NCBI GenBank assembly: GCA_015061625.1
Contig: SUWG01000012.1
Span: 1-64,000, forward strand
DNA from: Lentisphaerota bacterium
GTDB lineage: Bacteria; Verrucomicrobiota; Lentisphaeria; Victivallales; Victivallaceae
Length of the DNA: 64,000 nt
Direction of reading: 5' to 3'
Notes under the pieces: generated by a model
The model's database searches: none
Seen by the model: only the letters and a program-made list of their open reading frames with translations
Told to the model about the DNA's origin: nothing
Made by a program: the position numbers and the translations under genes
Part shown: one piece after another, positions 17,571-26,577 of the stretch
How the letters are laid out: each line of letters starts with the position of its first letter
Numbering within the stretch: the first letter of the stretch is position 1

Positions 17571-18988
17571 CACAGAGCCACCACCTGGCCGGCAAGGATC
17601 TTTTTCAGACCGGTAATTTTCACCAATTCGGCGGCATCGGCCTCATCCAGCACTCTTTCCGGAGCAAGTTGGATAACGGCATCGACTTTTCCCTCTGAAG
17701 TCAGCGGGATTTCCACTCCGGCGGCTTGCAACCGCCGGGCATTGCGTTCAGTGATCATCACCCGGCAGCTTTCCGCCGAATCGACTCCGGTGGCGTTTTT
17801 GGTCGGAGCAAAAACTTCCGCCCGGTCACCTTCCAGAATCATAACTTTGGCCGCCAGCGGCAACGCATCAAAAATGAAAGATTCCAACTTCACGCCATTT
17901 GGTTCAGAGGGAGTGAAAAGTTCACCGTTTTCATCCAGACAGGCGATTTTCTTATCCGCCCGGTGCCACGGCAGACGGAGCGTGCCGCCGGAAGTAAGTT
18001 TTTCCACAAAACCGACCGACAACACATGGATCGCCGGACTGCCGGCCACAAAAGCAAGCGAACCGTCGGCATTGCGCTTTTCCGCCAGTTCATCGGGCAG
18101 ATCGCTGTATTCGATGATCATCGTCCGGCCGCCGGAAACACAGAAATTACCCAATTTCTCTCTGGAATTGGTCTTGCTCAACATGATCGCACTCATCTCG
18201 GCATTTTCCAGTGCCGACAAGCCGATAAAACGGGGATCCGCCACCGGAACCAGCGGGTTATCCACCTGAAAATATGAGATATACTCCACGCCTTTGGCCA
18301 GCATCTTATCCAATGCACCGGATTTACGCAACGCCAGCAGCGTACCGCCGTGACCATCCGGAGAAAGAGCCAGAGAATTTTTACTGCTCATCAGCAATTT
18401 GCCGTCAGTGCCGAATGCCGGCATCGTGCCTTGCGTGAAAAAGAATACACTATCCTGCGGCAGACCGAAAAAGTTTTTCTCCCGGAAAAACGCTTCCGTC
18501 GCCGCCCGGTTGATCGGACTGGTCATGATGTACCAGTCGATCTGACTGCCGTATTTTTCCGAAGTCCGGGCGATCGAACCGGCAAAATAACCGAAAAGCG
18601 AAAGATCACTCACCGGGCCGATGGGATAGGTTCCCTTGGGACCGTCAAAGCCCAGTCGCGTCCCCTGACCACCGGCGACGGTCAGACAGCAAACCTTGCC
18701 GTTTTTGAGCAATTCAACACCTTTGGCATCGGCATCGCAATAAAGTTTCTGCATCGCCGCATCTGCCGGTTTCAGCGGGAAAAACTCCGCCGGGGCCAGA
18801 TCAGCAGGAATGGCAATATCCGGCCGTTTAAGCACATATTCCGCACTCAAAGCCGGAATCTGCGCCCAGTCGATCGCAGCGAGTTCTTCCGTAAACTGCG
18901 CCAACTCCCCGGCACTCAAATTATCGATAAAACGCAAAAGATGTTCCTGCCCGGCGGCAATGATCGCCTGTTTCAAAATTTCATCCAT
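17570..18988 (-). CDS. UDPGP-type nucleotide-sugar pyrophosphorylase (UAP-like)
   Basis: A 472-residue nucleotidyltransferase of the eukaryotic-type UDPGP family. The nucleotide loop is LTVAGGQGTRLGFDGPKGTY, closer to UDP-N-acetylhexosamine pyrophosphorylases (GGQGTRLG...PKG) than to glucose enzymes. It would make UDP-GlcNAc from UTP and GlcNAc-1-phosphate, supplying MurG two genes downstream. The start at 18988 is taken because AAGGA precedes it and the promoter at 19031-19059 rules out the longer frame to 19090. It is the first gene of the operon with ftsW, murG, the signal-peptide protein and the DciA-like gene. Confidence 0.82.
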   Translation of the reverse strand: MDEILKQAIIAAGQEHLLRFIDNLSAGELAQFTEELAAIDWAQIPALSAEYVLKRPDIAIPADLAPAEFFPLKPADAAMQKLYCDADAKGVELLKNGKVCCLTVAGGQGTRLGFDGPKGTYPIGPVSDLSLFGYFAGSIARTSEKYGSQIDWYIMTSPINRAATEAFFREKNFFGLPQDSVFFFTQGTMPAFGTDGKLLMSSKNSLALSPDGHGGTLLALRKSGALDKMLAKGVEYISYFQVDNPLVPVADPRFIGLSALENAEMSAIMLSKTNSREKLGNFCVSGGRTMIIEYSDLPDELAEKRNADGSLAFVAGSPAIHVLSVGFVEKLTSGGTLRLPWHRADKKIACLDENGELFTPSEPNGVKLESFIFDALPLAAKVMILEGDRAEVFAPTKNATGVDSAESCRVMITERNARRLQAAGVEIPLTSEGKVDAVIQLAPERVLDEADAAELVKITGLKKILAGQVVAL

Positions 18989-19030
18989 CGTAAAATTCCT
19001 TGTATTAGGTTGAATATATCCTGTTTTGGT

Positions 19031-19059
19031 AATATAATACTGCCTTGAGAAAAATCCAA
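19031..19059 (-). promoter_or_regulatory. Promoter of the UAP-ftsW-murG operon
   Basis: On the minus strand TTGGAT (19054-19059), 17 bp, TATATT (19031-19036). Leader of about 35 bases before the ATG at 18988. Confidence 0.65.
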
Positions 19060-19182
19060 TACTTTTAATTTTTTTTTGCATTTTTTTCATAAAAATAAAA
19101 TTTTATCCCGGCTCATGCCGTTATAAGATTGTGCGCACCACCCAAAAGTGAAACGACGAAATTTAAATTGGAGTTACAAAAA

Positions 19183-19632
19183 ATGTCAGAAGAAAAAACT
19201 GAAACTCAAGTCGTTGAAAACGAAAAAGTAAAAAACGACACTTCTTCAAACACAAAATGTGCAAAGAAAATTTCCGGCGATCTGCGTACCTTCGTTATTG
19301 CCCTGCTTACCGCCGTGATCGTCGTGCTGGCTTACCACGGTATCATTCTCGGTATCCGCTGTCTGAAAAGCGACTGCGGAACACGCCCTGAAAATGCTCC
19401 GCAATGCCAGATGCCGCCCCGACCGGAATGCCCTCCCCCGGCCCCCCGCTGTCACCATCATCATTGCAGTTCCCATGCCGGAGTACAGGGCGAAACTCCG
19501 CAGCACCGCCGCGGGGATGGTCAGCACCGCCGCCGGGATGGTCAGCATCATCGGCATCATCAACGCCCGGCACGGCCCGCCGGTGAAACATCCGAATCCC
19601 CAGCCCCCACTCCTCAGGAATCTGCGGAATAA
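19183..19632 (+). CDS. Membrane protein with Pro/His-rich tail
   Basis: A 149-residue protein with a hydrophilic, acidic N-terminus, one membrane segment (TFVIALLTAVIVVLAYHGII, about residues 36-55), then a Cys/Pro-rich stretch and a tail rich in His, Arg and Gln (PRCHHHHCSSH, QHRRRDGQHHRHHQ). The tail contains a 21-bp DNA tandem duplication (19501-19542). The His and Cys clusters could bind metal ions outside the membrane, but this is only inferred from composition. I know no family for it. Start at 19183 is set by GGAG eleven bases upstream. The frame upstream to 19129 is not supported. Confidence 0.65.
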   Translation: MSEEKTETQVVENEKVKNDTSSNTKCAKKISGDLRTFVIALLTAVIVVLAYHGIILGIRCLKSDCGTRPENAPQCQMPPRPECPPPAPRCHHHHCSSHAGVQGETPQHRRGDGQHRRRDGQHHRHHQRPARPAGETSESPAPTPQESAE

Positions 19633-19658
19633 CACTCCACAGATTTCTGAATAAAACA

Positions 19659-19700
19659 ACTCCGGCAAAGAGTTCACCCTCTTTGCCGGAGTATCTTTTT
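19659..19700 (+). terminator. Strong intrinsic terminator
   Basis: A 14-bp perfect stem ACTCCGGCAAAGAG / CTCTTTGCCGGAGT with a 6-base loop, followed by ATCTTTTT. It ends the His-rich protein gene. Confidence 0.85.
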
Positions 19701-19723
19701 CCGGTGGTAATAATTTGAAAAAA

Positions 19724-21082
19724 TTATTTTTTACGGCTCAATTTACGCCACCCGGACAACAGCAGATCCGCCGTATGGATCGAATAACCGCTGCTGCGCG
19801 GAGTCGGTTCATAACCGCCGCGACCATAATTCCAACTGTTGGGGATGTAACCGCCGCCGTAACCTTTGCCGCCATTGTAGTTGCCGTGGGATGTGACCAG
19901 ACAGAGACGGTCGTTGAAAATACTGCGCCGCAAAGTCAAACCGATCTCCACAAAAGGTTCCGAGGGCAATGAAGCAATGACCGCGGAGTCTCCGAATTTG
20001 ATGCAACTCAACAGAAATTCCGGCTTCTCCTTTTTCGCCGCCTGTTTGAGCAACGCATTGGCAAAATATTTGAGTGCAAAAGGCGTTCCTTTGGCCAAAT
20101 CTTCACTGGTAAGATCCTGAACCGATTCCGGACTGCTCACATCGATATCCGGATATTTTGCCATGATCGCCTCGGCTTCAGCAATCTCTGCCGCGTCGAT
20201 CTCCCGTGGATAACTTTTCACCTTTTTGGCCGTATAAGTTAATCCTTTACCGGCAACCGGCTGTAAACTGCCCCACACTTTACGGATGGATTCCGCATAA
20301 CCTTTGCCGATACGTTCCGGTTCGGCATAGGTCGTCTGATTCATATCGGTCGTAACGTCAAAATGGTTGATATTGCCCGATGCACCGATCAACGGCAGCA
20401 CCATTGCTCCGGGAGCCATTTCCGGCTCCAAGGCGCGGCGCATGAATCCCGGCCAATCGGCCGACACTCCGCAACCGCCGATGGTATCGGTGTGGTTGAC
20501 GATACTGGTGATCAGCAAGGCCAGACCATCATCGGTATTGACCGCCAGCATGGGGATCTGCGGGTCGATCTCACCTTCCGGGCGGACGATATCCGGATTG
20601 AGTTTGCCGGGATTGGTGACCACTGAACCGTTTTTCATCCAGTAACGCCGGTTGAAAATGAAGCGGGAATCTTCCGCCATACCGCCGAGTAATTCGCCGG
20701 GATAAAGTTCTTCAGCGGCATCTTCCAAAGCCTCGATGGCTCTGGCGGCGGCAAATTTGCAGAAAACTTCACTGTTGGGGTCGCCATTCACATCCGGAGC
20801 AGTATGGGCATGAGTGGCACAAACCAACAGATTTTTCATGGAAATATTTTTCAGTTTGGCTCTTTTCACTTCACGCTCGACCGCCTTGTAAAGCCGGTGG
20901 TTGATGCACAGCAGATCGAATTGCAAAATCGCGGCAAATTCGCCGCCGGACTTCAACACGACAGCCCGCACTTCGATATCATCCAACACTTTGTCCCACA
21001 TCCGTTTATTGAAGTACCCCGCCAGACTGATCGGCACTTCCGGATTGATACATTTGCGGCCAAGACCATATTTGATCTTCAT
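19724..21082 (-). CDS. Neutral/alkaline ceramidase-like protein
   Basis: A 452-residue protein of the neutral ceramidase N-terminal superfamily. Supporting segments are the start GLGRKCINPEVPISLAGYF, the metal-site histidines in VCATHAHTAPDV, the later IVNHTDTIGG and LIGASGNINHFD (the Gly-Asn-Ile motif of the family), and an HGNYNGGKGYGGGY region near the C-terminus. Lipid amide hydrolysis is the known activity of the family, but many bacterial members of this length are uncharacterised. No signal peptide is seen, so it is probably cytoplasmic. It is 94 bases downstream of the EF-G paralogue, separated by a terminator-like stem. Confidence 0.75.
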   Translation of the reverse strand: MKIKYGLGRKCINPEVPISLAGYFNKRMWDKVLDDIEVRAVVLKSGGEFAAILQFDLLCINHRLYKAVEREVKRAKLKNISMKNLLVCATHAHTAPDVNGDPNSEVFCKFAAARAIEALEDAAEELYPGELLGGMAEDSRFIFNRRYWMKNGSVVTNPGKLNPDIVRPEGEIDPQIPMLAVNTDDGLALLITSIVNHTDTIGGCGVSADWPGFMRRALEPEMAPGAMVLPLIGASGNINHFDVTTDMNQTTYAEPERIGKGYAESIRKVWGSLQPVAGKGLTYTAKKVKSYPREIDAAEIAEAEAIMAKYPDIDVSSPESVQDLTSEDLAKGTPFALKYFANALLKQAAKKEKPEFLLSCIKFGDSAVIASLPSEPFVEIGLTLRRSIFNDRLCLVTSHGNYNGGKGYGGGYIPNSWNYGRGGYEPTPRSSGYSIHTADLLLSGWRKLSRKK

Positions 21083-21106
21083 AATAATTCAACCTCTTTT
21101 TACAAA

Positions 21107-21144
21107 GCGCACAGCGGCAAGCCCCGTGCTTTTCCGCTGTGCGC
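21107..21144 (-). terminator. Terminator after the EF-G paralogue
   Basis: An 11-bp stem GCGCACAGCGG / CCGCTGTGCGC with a loop that itself folds (AAGCACGGGGCTT). On the minus strand it is followed by TTTG, a weak T-tract, so some readthrough into the ceramidase-like gene is possible. Confidence 0.6.
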
Positions 21145-21175
21145 CAATTTATTCTGTTTTAAAGAACCCGGCAGA

Positions 21176-23191
21176 TCACTCCTTATCCTCACCGGCTTCA
21201 GCCTGATATTTGGCAATGATCTCATTGGCAACATTGCCCGGCACCTGTTCATAACGCTCAAAATTCATTTCAAATGAACCGCGTCCCTGGGTCATGCTCC
21301 GCAACTCGGTGGCATAACGGAACATTTCCGCCATCGGCACTTCAGCGTGGACGATCTGCAGACCTTCATCGGCCGACATTCCCAGCACCCGGCCGCGTTT
21401 GTGATTCAGATCTCCGGTGATATCACCCATGTAGGAATCCGGAATACTGATATCGACTTTCATGATCGGCTCCAGCAACACCGGTTTGGCGTTGGCGATC
21501 GCTTCTTTGAATGCAGCTCTGCCGGCGATCTTGAATGCCATTTCGTTGGAATCCACCGGGTGATACTTACCGTCATAAACCGATACTTTGATGCGTTCCA
21601 TGCGGCAGCCGACCAACGGTCCGGTGGTCATAACTTCCTGAATACCTTTTTCGATCGCCGGAATAAAGTTCTTGGGCACAGTGCCGCCGACTACATCATT
21701 GGTAAATTCATAACCGGCTTCATTGTAGGCAATACGCAGATAAACTTCCGCAAATTGTCCGGCACCGCCGGTCTGTTTTTTATGCCGGTAATGACCTTCA
21801 CCGCTGGCGGTGATCGTTTCCCGGTACGGCACTTTGGGGGTGGAAAGAACGGCTTCAACTTTGAACTGCTCTTTCAAACGGCCCGCCACGATCGCCAGAT
21901 GCTGATCGCCCATACCGGAAAGCAGGAATTCATGGGTTTCATCATTGCGGGAAAGACGCACCGTCGGATCACATTCAGCGATCTTCTGCAAACCGGCGGC
22001 GATCTTCTCATCTTCACCATTTTTGGCAGCGGTGACCGCATAAGACATGGTCGCTCCGGGGAATTCGATGCCCGGCAGTGATTTACAGTTGGAATTCGCC
22101 GCCACAGTATCACCGATTTTGGTGTTTTTGAGTTTGGCGACGGCAAAGATCGTTCCCGGTCCGGCTTCGGTGATCGGAGACTGGGTTTTGCCATTCATCA
22201 TCAGCAACTGACCGAAACGCTCTTTGTGCTGTTCGGTAATATTGTAAACGTCACTGTCCGCCTTGAATGTACCGGTAACGGTACGGATGAATGCCAACTG
22301 ACCGCTGAAAAGGTCATTCACACTCTTGAATACCACACCGTAGGCATCGCCGGATTCCACGATCTCTTCCGGGCCGCCCGGCAGCGGCACATATTCCAGC
22401 GGAGTCGGAAAAATATCCACTATGGTATCGAGCAGCTCTTTCAAACCGATCTCTTTGACGGCACTTGCCGCAAAAACCGGGATCGTGTTACCGGAGCGGA
22501 CAGTGGTCCGCAAACCTTTGCGGATCTCGTCATCGGTCAATTCACCGCCATCGAGGAAACGCTCCATGAGTTCTTCATCGGTTTCAGCGATCGCATCCAT
22601 CCAGAGCGCACGGCACTCGGCCACATCATCGGCGATCTCGGCGGGAATATCTTTATCAAAAAGCACATTGACCACTCCGGAAAAATCCGCATTTTTGCCC
22701 ACCGGCCAGAAAAGCGGGATGATCACATTTTTGCCGTGATTCTTACGCATCACTTCCAGCGTGGCTTTGAAATCGGCACGATCTTTATCCAGCCGGTTGA
22801 CCAGACCGAAACGGGGGATCTTGCGGGCTTTGGCGATCTTCCACGCTCTGGCAGTACCGATCTGCGGCCCGTCAATAGCATCGATCACCACCAGTGCGGC
22901 ATCAGAAGCACGGATCGCACCGACGACCTGACCGACAAATTCGCCGTATCCGGGGGTATCAGTAAAGAAAAGTTTGGTATCACGCCATGAGCAGTTGAGC
23001 AAGGAGGCATAAATACTTGACTGTTTGGTCTGTTCCTCGACCATGAAGTCACTTACGGTATTTTTATTCTCGATCGTACCGGCACGCTGAATGGCTCCGG
23101 TCAATCGCAGGATCTGTTCGCAAAGGGTGGTTTTTCCGCTGCCGGAGTGACCGGCAACAACGAAGTTACGAGTGTTGGAAGCATTCGACAT
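21176..23191 (-). CDS. Elongation factor G paralogue
   Basis: A 671-residue translational GTPase with EF-G domain order. P-loop AGHSGSGKTTL, G3 DTPGYGEF and G4 NRLDKDRAD (NRLD rather than the canonical NKxD). The later domains include GGAGQFAEVYLRI (domain IV) and SYMGDITGDLNHKRGRVLGM (domain V). Divergence at G4 and the reduced length suggest a secondary EF-G2/FusA-like copy rather than the main translocase. Start at 23191 is supported by AAGGAGAG upstream. Confidence 0.85.
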   Translation of the reverse strand: MSNASNTRNFVVAGHSGSGKTTLCEQILRLTGAIQRAGTIENKNTVSDFMVEEQTKQSSIYASLLNCSWRDTKLFFTDTPGYGEFVGQVVGAIRASDAALVVIDAIDGPQIGTARAWKIAKARKIPRFGLVNRLDKDRADFKATLEVMRKNHGKNVIIPLFWPVGKNADFSGVVNVLFDKDIPAEIADDVAECRALWMDAIAETDEELMERFLDGGELTDDEIRKGLRTTVRSGNTIPVFAASAVKEIGLKELLDTIVDIFPTPLEYVPLPGGPEEIVESGDAYGVVFKSVNDLFSGQLAFIRTVTGTFKADSDVYNITEQHKERFGQLLMMNGKTQSPITEAGPGTIFAVAKLKNTKIGDTVAANSNCKSLPGIEFPGATMSYAVTAAKNGEDEKIAAGLQKIAECDPTVRLSRNDETHEFLLSGMGDQHLAIVAGRLKEQFKVEAVLSTPKVPYRETITASGEGHYRHKKQTGGAGQFAEVYLRIAYNEAGYEFTNDVVGGTVPKNFIPAIEKGIQEVMTTGPLVGCRMERIKVSVYDGKYHPVDSNEMAFKIAGRAAFKEAIANAKPVLLEPIMKVDISIPDSYMGDITGDLNHKRGRVLGMSADEGLQIVHAEVPMAEMFRYATELRSMTQGRGSFEMNFERYEQVPGNVANEIIAKYQAEAGEDKE

Positions 23192-23240
23192 CTAAAATCT
23201 CTCCTTTCGTTTTTGAGATCAAAACCGTAGTATGGTGGTT

Positions 23241-23269
23241 ACAATAGCAGATGCCTTATGCAATGTCAA
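23241..23269 (-). promoter_or_regulatory. Promoter of the EF-G paralogue
   Basis: On the minus strand TTGACA (23264-23269), 17 bp, TATTGT (23241-23246). Confidence 0.6.
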
Positions 23270-23319
23270 GCGATTTTTACAAAATTTTTGATAAATTTTC
23301 CATCCGGAAGTTTTCCCGA

Positions 23320-23354
23320 ACAAAAAAAACATCCCGGCAAATGAACCGGGATGT
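23320..23354 (-). terminator. Intrinsic terminator of the AIM24 gene
   Basis: Stem ACATCCCGG / CCGGGATGT (23329-23337 and 23346-23354). On the minus strand the stem is followed by eight Ts. Confidence 0.85.
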
Positions 23355-23378
23355 CCCATATCTGACTTGAAATTATGC

Positions 23379-24443
23379 TCAATCGGTGATCGCGTCGATA
23401 ATGCCGCCGATGATGCTCTTGGAAGCACCGCCGCCGGAAGTATTTTCAGCCGTGGGAGCTTCGCCGTCTTCCATCAGAGTTCCGGACACAGTCGGAGCCA
23501 TCCAGACCTTACCGGTACCGCGGTAGACATTGAGCAGACCTTCACCATTGACCATGGAACCGACCAGACTCTTGGAGGAACGTTCCACGGTGAGTTCCAA
23601 AGTATTCGACCAGGCGATCGCCATATTGCCGTCGATTTTCAATTCACTGCCGTTGAGTTCGATCTCGATCAATTCTTCGCGGGGAACCGGACTTTCAAAG
23701 ACCGCCACACCGTTACCGGTCAGGCTCAAATTAAAAAGGCCTTCCCCGGCGACCAGAGATGAAAGGGTTTTACGGCTGACCACTTTTTCCTGCAACGTGG
23801 CATCACAGGCGAGGAAAAGACCATCCTGCAACACGATACCGCCGGGCCCCCACTGGGAAATGTCTTCAATAATGATGTATTTGTAGGTCGGCTCCAGCAT
23901 CACAAAGCCGTAACCGCTGTAAAGCGGTTTGACCGTGCTTTCACCGGTGACAAAACCTTTGACCATATTTTTCAGGAATCCGCCGACCGCTTTCGCCCCG
24001 GAACCCAGACCGGTCTCACTGGAAATACTGCCGCACTGCCACTGCAAAGCACCGGCTTGCATTTTGATCGTATTGCCCTGCAGCTGCGCCAGCACCTGAC
24101 GTTTGCGGACATTCATCTCTTGCATGAACCACGCCGCAGCAGCCGATTCGGCGGCGTTACTGAGGTCTTTCTGGTGTTCATACACCGAGAAACAGCCGCA
24201 GGAAGCCAGCAGTTTGAGGTTGGGGTTATTCAAGACGTTATTGACCTGAAATCCACCGGCAGGCAAATTCGATACCGGCGGCGGTGGTGGCGGGGGTGCA
24301 AAACCAGCCATCGGTTGAACTGGAACCGGCTGCACAGGGATCGGTTGTACTGGAACAGGCTGTACCGCAGGCTGGGCAACAAAATTACACCTCGGACAAA
24401 CACCGCCATCAGGCATCTGCGAACCACAGTTGGGACAAAACAT
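23379..24443 (-). CDS. AIM24-family protein with N-terminal zinc ribbon
   Basis: A 354-residue protein. The first 20 residues form a zinc-ribbon motif (MFCPNCGS...GVCPRCNF). A low-complexity linker with repeated VQPVPVQP units and a run of prolines follows. The remainder is an AIM24-like beta-rich domain with the repeated glycine turns typical of this fold (VAGEGLFNLSLTGNGVAVFE, VNGEGLLNVYRGTGKVWMAP). The function in bacteria is unknown. GGAGG eight bases before 24443 fixes the start. The last residues are Gly/Ser-rich. Confidence 0.82.
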   Translation of the reverse strand: MFCPNCGSQMPDGGVCPRCNFVAQPAVQPVPVQPIPVQPVPVQPMAGFAPPPPPPPVSNLPAGGFQVNNVLNNPNLKLLASCGCFSVYEHQKDLSNAAESAAAAWFMQEMNVRKRQVLAQLQGNTIKMQAGALQWQCGSISSETGLGSGAKAVGGFLKNMVKGFVTGESTVKPLYSGYGFVMLEPTYKYIIIEDISQWGPGGIVLQDGLFLACDATLQEKVVSRKTLSSLVAGEGLFNLSLTGNGVAVFESPVPREELIEIELNGSELKIDGNMAIAWSNTLELTVERSSKSLVGSMVNGEGLLNVYRGTGKVWMAPTVSGTLMEDGEAPTAENTSGGGASKSIIGGIIDAITD

Positions 24444-24536
24444 ATCAAATCCTCCACACATTGATATAGATTTGTTATAATGCGGAGTTTTCAGTTGTTC
24501 CCCCCACAGGAACACACTCTCCGCTGTTCTTGATTA

Positions 24537-24565
24537 AGGATACCACACAAGCAGAGATTTGTCAA
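24537..24565 (-). promoter_or_regulatory. Promoter of the AIM24 gene
   Basis: On the minus strand TTGACA (24560-24565), 17 bp, TATCCT (24537-24542). The leader to 24443 is about 85 bases. Confidence 0.6.
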
Positions 24566-24597
24566 GCATTTTTCAAAAAAAAGATGGATTTATGCCA

Positions 24598-24630
24598 CAA
24601 AAAAACACCCCGGAAAAATTCCGGAGTGTT
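24598..24630 (-). terminator. Terminator of fba
   Basis: Stem AACACCCCGGAA / TTCCGGAGTGTT (24604-24615, 24619-24630), one mismatch, 28 bases after the fba stop; a T-run follows on the minus strand. Confidence 0.8.
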
Positions 24631-24657
24631 TTGAGAAAACTTCTTCAAGCAATCAGA

Positions 24658-25635
24658 TTACTTGTCGAAAGCATGACCGGCACTGCCGAGCACTTCGCGG
24701 TTCTTGCGCATATACAGCTCTTTGAGAGAGGTACGGGCAGGACCGAGATATTTGCGGGGGTCGAATTCCGCCGGTTTTTCGTTGAAAACTTTGCGGATGG
24801 CAGCAGTCATCGCCAGACGGCCGTCGGAGTCGATGTTGATTTTGCAAACCGCACTCTTGGCGGCTTCACGCAACTGGTCTTCGCCGATACCGATAGCATC
24901 TTTGAGCTGACCGCCGTTTTCGTTGATGATCTTGACCAGATCCTGCGGCACACTGGAAGAACCATGCAGCACGATGGGGAATCCGGGGATGCGTTTTTCG
25001 ATTTCAGCGAGGATGTCCAGACGGATTTTCGGATTGTCGCCCGGCTTGAATTTGTAAGCACCATGGCTGGTACCGATGGCGATGGCCAGTGAATCCACGC
25101 CGGTACGTTTCACAAAGTCCTCGACCTCTTCCGGACGGGTGTAGGTGTGTTTTTCGGCTTTGACATCATCTTCGACACCGGCCAGCACACCGAGCTCGCC
25201 CTCGACAGTGACATCGTGAGCGTGGGCATATTCCACAACTTTTTTGGTCACTTCGATATTTTCTTCATAGGAAAGATGGCTGCCGTCGATCATCACGCTG
25301 GAAAAACCATAGTCGATGCAGCTTTTGCAAGTTTCAAAATCCGGACCATGGTCGAGGTGCAGCACGATCGGAATGGCTTTGCCGTTGTTGATCTCTTTGG
25401 AGTATTCGACCGCACCCTGGGCCATGTAGCGGAGCAGAGTCTGGTTGGCATATTCACGCGCACCTTTGGAAACCTGAAGAATCAACGGGGATTCGGTTTC
25501 AACACAGGCCTGAACGATCGCCTGAAGCTGTTCCATATTGTTGAAGTTGTACGCGGGGATCGCGTAACCGCCTTTGACCGCCTTGGCGAAAAGTTCACGG
25601 GTATTCACCAGGCCGAGAGTTTTGTAATCAACCAT
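24658..25635 (-). CDS. fba: Fructose-bisphosphate aldolase, class II
   Basis: Cleaves fructose-1,6-bisphosphate in glycolysis. The 325-residue class II (zinc) enzyme shows the first metal region VLHLDHGPDFE, the EGELGVLAGVEDDV loop, AIGTSHGAYKFKP with the second zinc His, and the phosphate-binding VLHGSSSVP and KINIDSDGRLA. Length and order are typical. RBS AAGGAGC precedes the ATG. It is monocistronic, with its own promoter and terminator. Confidence 0.96.
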   Translation of the reverse strand: MVDYKTLGLVNTRELFAKAVKGGYAIPAYNFNNMEQLQAIVQACVETESPLILQVSKGAREYANQTLLRYMAQGAVEYSKEINNGKAIPIVLHLDHGPDFETCKSCIDYGFSSVMIDGSHLSYEENIEVTKKVVEYAHAHDVTVEGELGVLAGVEDDVKAEKHTYTRPEEVEDFVKRTGVDSLAIAIGTSHGAYKFKPGDNPKIRLDILAEIEKRIPGFPIVLHGSSSVPQDLVKIINENGGQLKDAIGIGEDQLREAAKSAVCKINIDSDGRLAMTAAIRKVFNEKPAEFDPRKYLGPARTSLKELYMRKNREVLGSAGHAFDK

Positions 25636-25653
25636 TTTTCTGCTCCTTGTTTG

Positions 25654-25664
25654 TAAACGGTTTA
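25654..25664 (-). promoter_or_regulatory. Possible operator in the fba leader
   Basis: TAAACGGTTTA is a perfect palindrome around one central base and resembles LacI-family half-sites. It lies between the promoter and the RBS of fba. No regulator gene is adjacent, so this is tentative. Confidence 0.25.
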
Positions 25665-25691
25665 ATTTTCCCGTTAAATGGCAATGTTCTT

Positions 25692-25720
25692 AATATAATA
25701 CCGTACCGCTCAAATTTCAA
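25692..25720 (-). promoter_or_regulatory. Promoter of fba
   Basis: On the minus strand TTGAAA (25715-25720), 17 bp, TATATT (25692-25697). Confidence 0.65.
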
Positions 25721-25730
25721 GCCGGAAAAC

Positions 25731-25759
25731 TTGTTTTCTTTTTCCGGATGTGTTATATT
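25731..25759 (+). promoter_or_regulatory. Promoter of the acyl-ACP thioesterase gene
   Basis: TTGTTT (25731-25736), 17 bp, TATATT (25754-25759). It is divergent from the fba promoter 10 bp away. Confidence 0.6.
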
Positions 25760-25791
25760 ATATGAGAAGAGAAAATACAGGTTGCCGAATT

Positions 25792-26526
25792 ATGATCTAT
25801 CAACACAGAATTTCCGGAAATATCCGCCACCATGAATGCGATTCCCGCGGAGAATTGAAACTCCACTGTCTGCTCGACCGTTTGCAGGATGCCGCCGCCG
25901 AACACGCCGCCACCCTCAATGTCGGCATGGATGAACTGGCAGAAATGCAGTTGATCTGGGTGTTGAGCCGGTTGAAAATCCAACTGCTCCGCCCGCTCAC
26001 CCTCGGCGAAGCATTGGAAGTAATCACCTATCCCTGCGGCATCCAGCGCATTTTCGCCCATCGCTGTTACGATCTGCGGATCGATGGTCAGCGGGTCGGC
26101 ACCGGCGGCAGTTTCTGGCTGCCGGTCAACATCAAAGCCAACCGGCCGGTGGCGGCAAAAAAAGTTCTGCCGCCGGAGATCATGGATCTGCCGGATGTGG
26201 AAAAATTTTTCCCGGATATGGATAAACTGCCGGATGCCGATGGCGGAAATTCTGCCGTTTTCAAAGTCGGTGCCGGGGATATCGATTTGAACCGCCACCT
26301 CAACAATGCCGTTTACACCCGCTGGATAGCCGATATGCTCGGTGCAAGATACCAGTGTGATGCCGTGCGGGTGACGGAGATTCAGTTGAATTATCTTTCC
26401 TCCGGACAATTCGGAGAAAATATCATTCTGCACTGCCAGAGTGATGACAATGGCAATTTCATTATTTCCGGAAACAAAGAGGATGATTCCGCGGTCTTTC
26501 AGGCTGCCGGAAAAGTCGTTCTCTGA
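25792..26526 (+). CDS. Acyl-ACP thioesterase
   Basis: A 244-residue double-hotdog protein of the FatA/FatB family, which releases fatty acids from acyl carrier protein. Supporting features are the N-terminal hotdog with ECDSRGELKLHCLLDRLQDAA and QLIWVLSRLKIQLLRP, and the C-terminal hotdog with IDLNRHLNNAVYTRWIADML, containing the catalytic-type Asn-x-His. Length matches bacterial members. The start at 25792 is the first ATG safely downstream of the promoter; an upstream frame to 25750 would start inside the -10. The RBS is weak. Confidence 0.85.
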   Translation: MIYQHRISGNIRHHECDSRGELKLHCLLDRLQDAAAEHAATLNVGMDELAEMQLIWVLSRLKIQLLRPLTLGEALEVITYPCGIQRIFAHRCYDLRIDGQRVGTGGSFWLPVNIKANRPVAAKKVLPPEIMDLPDVEKFFPDMDKLPDADGGNSAVFKVGAGDIDLNRHLNNAVYTRWIADMLGARYQCDAVRVTEIQLNYLSSGQFGENIILHCQSDDNGNFIISGNKEDDSAVFQAAGKVVL

Positions 26527-26577
26527 CAACCATATACAATTCAACACAAACCATTTTCAACAAAGGATATATCCACC

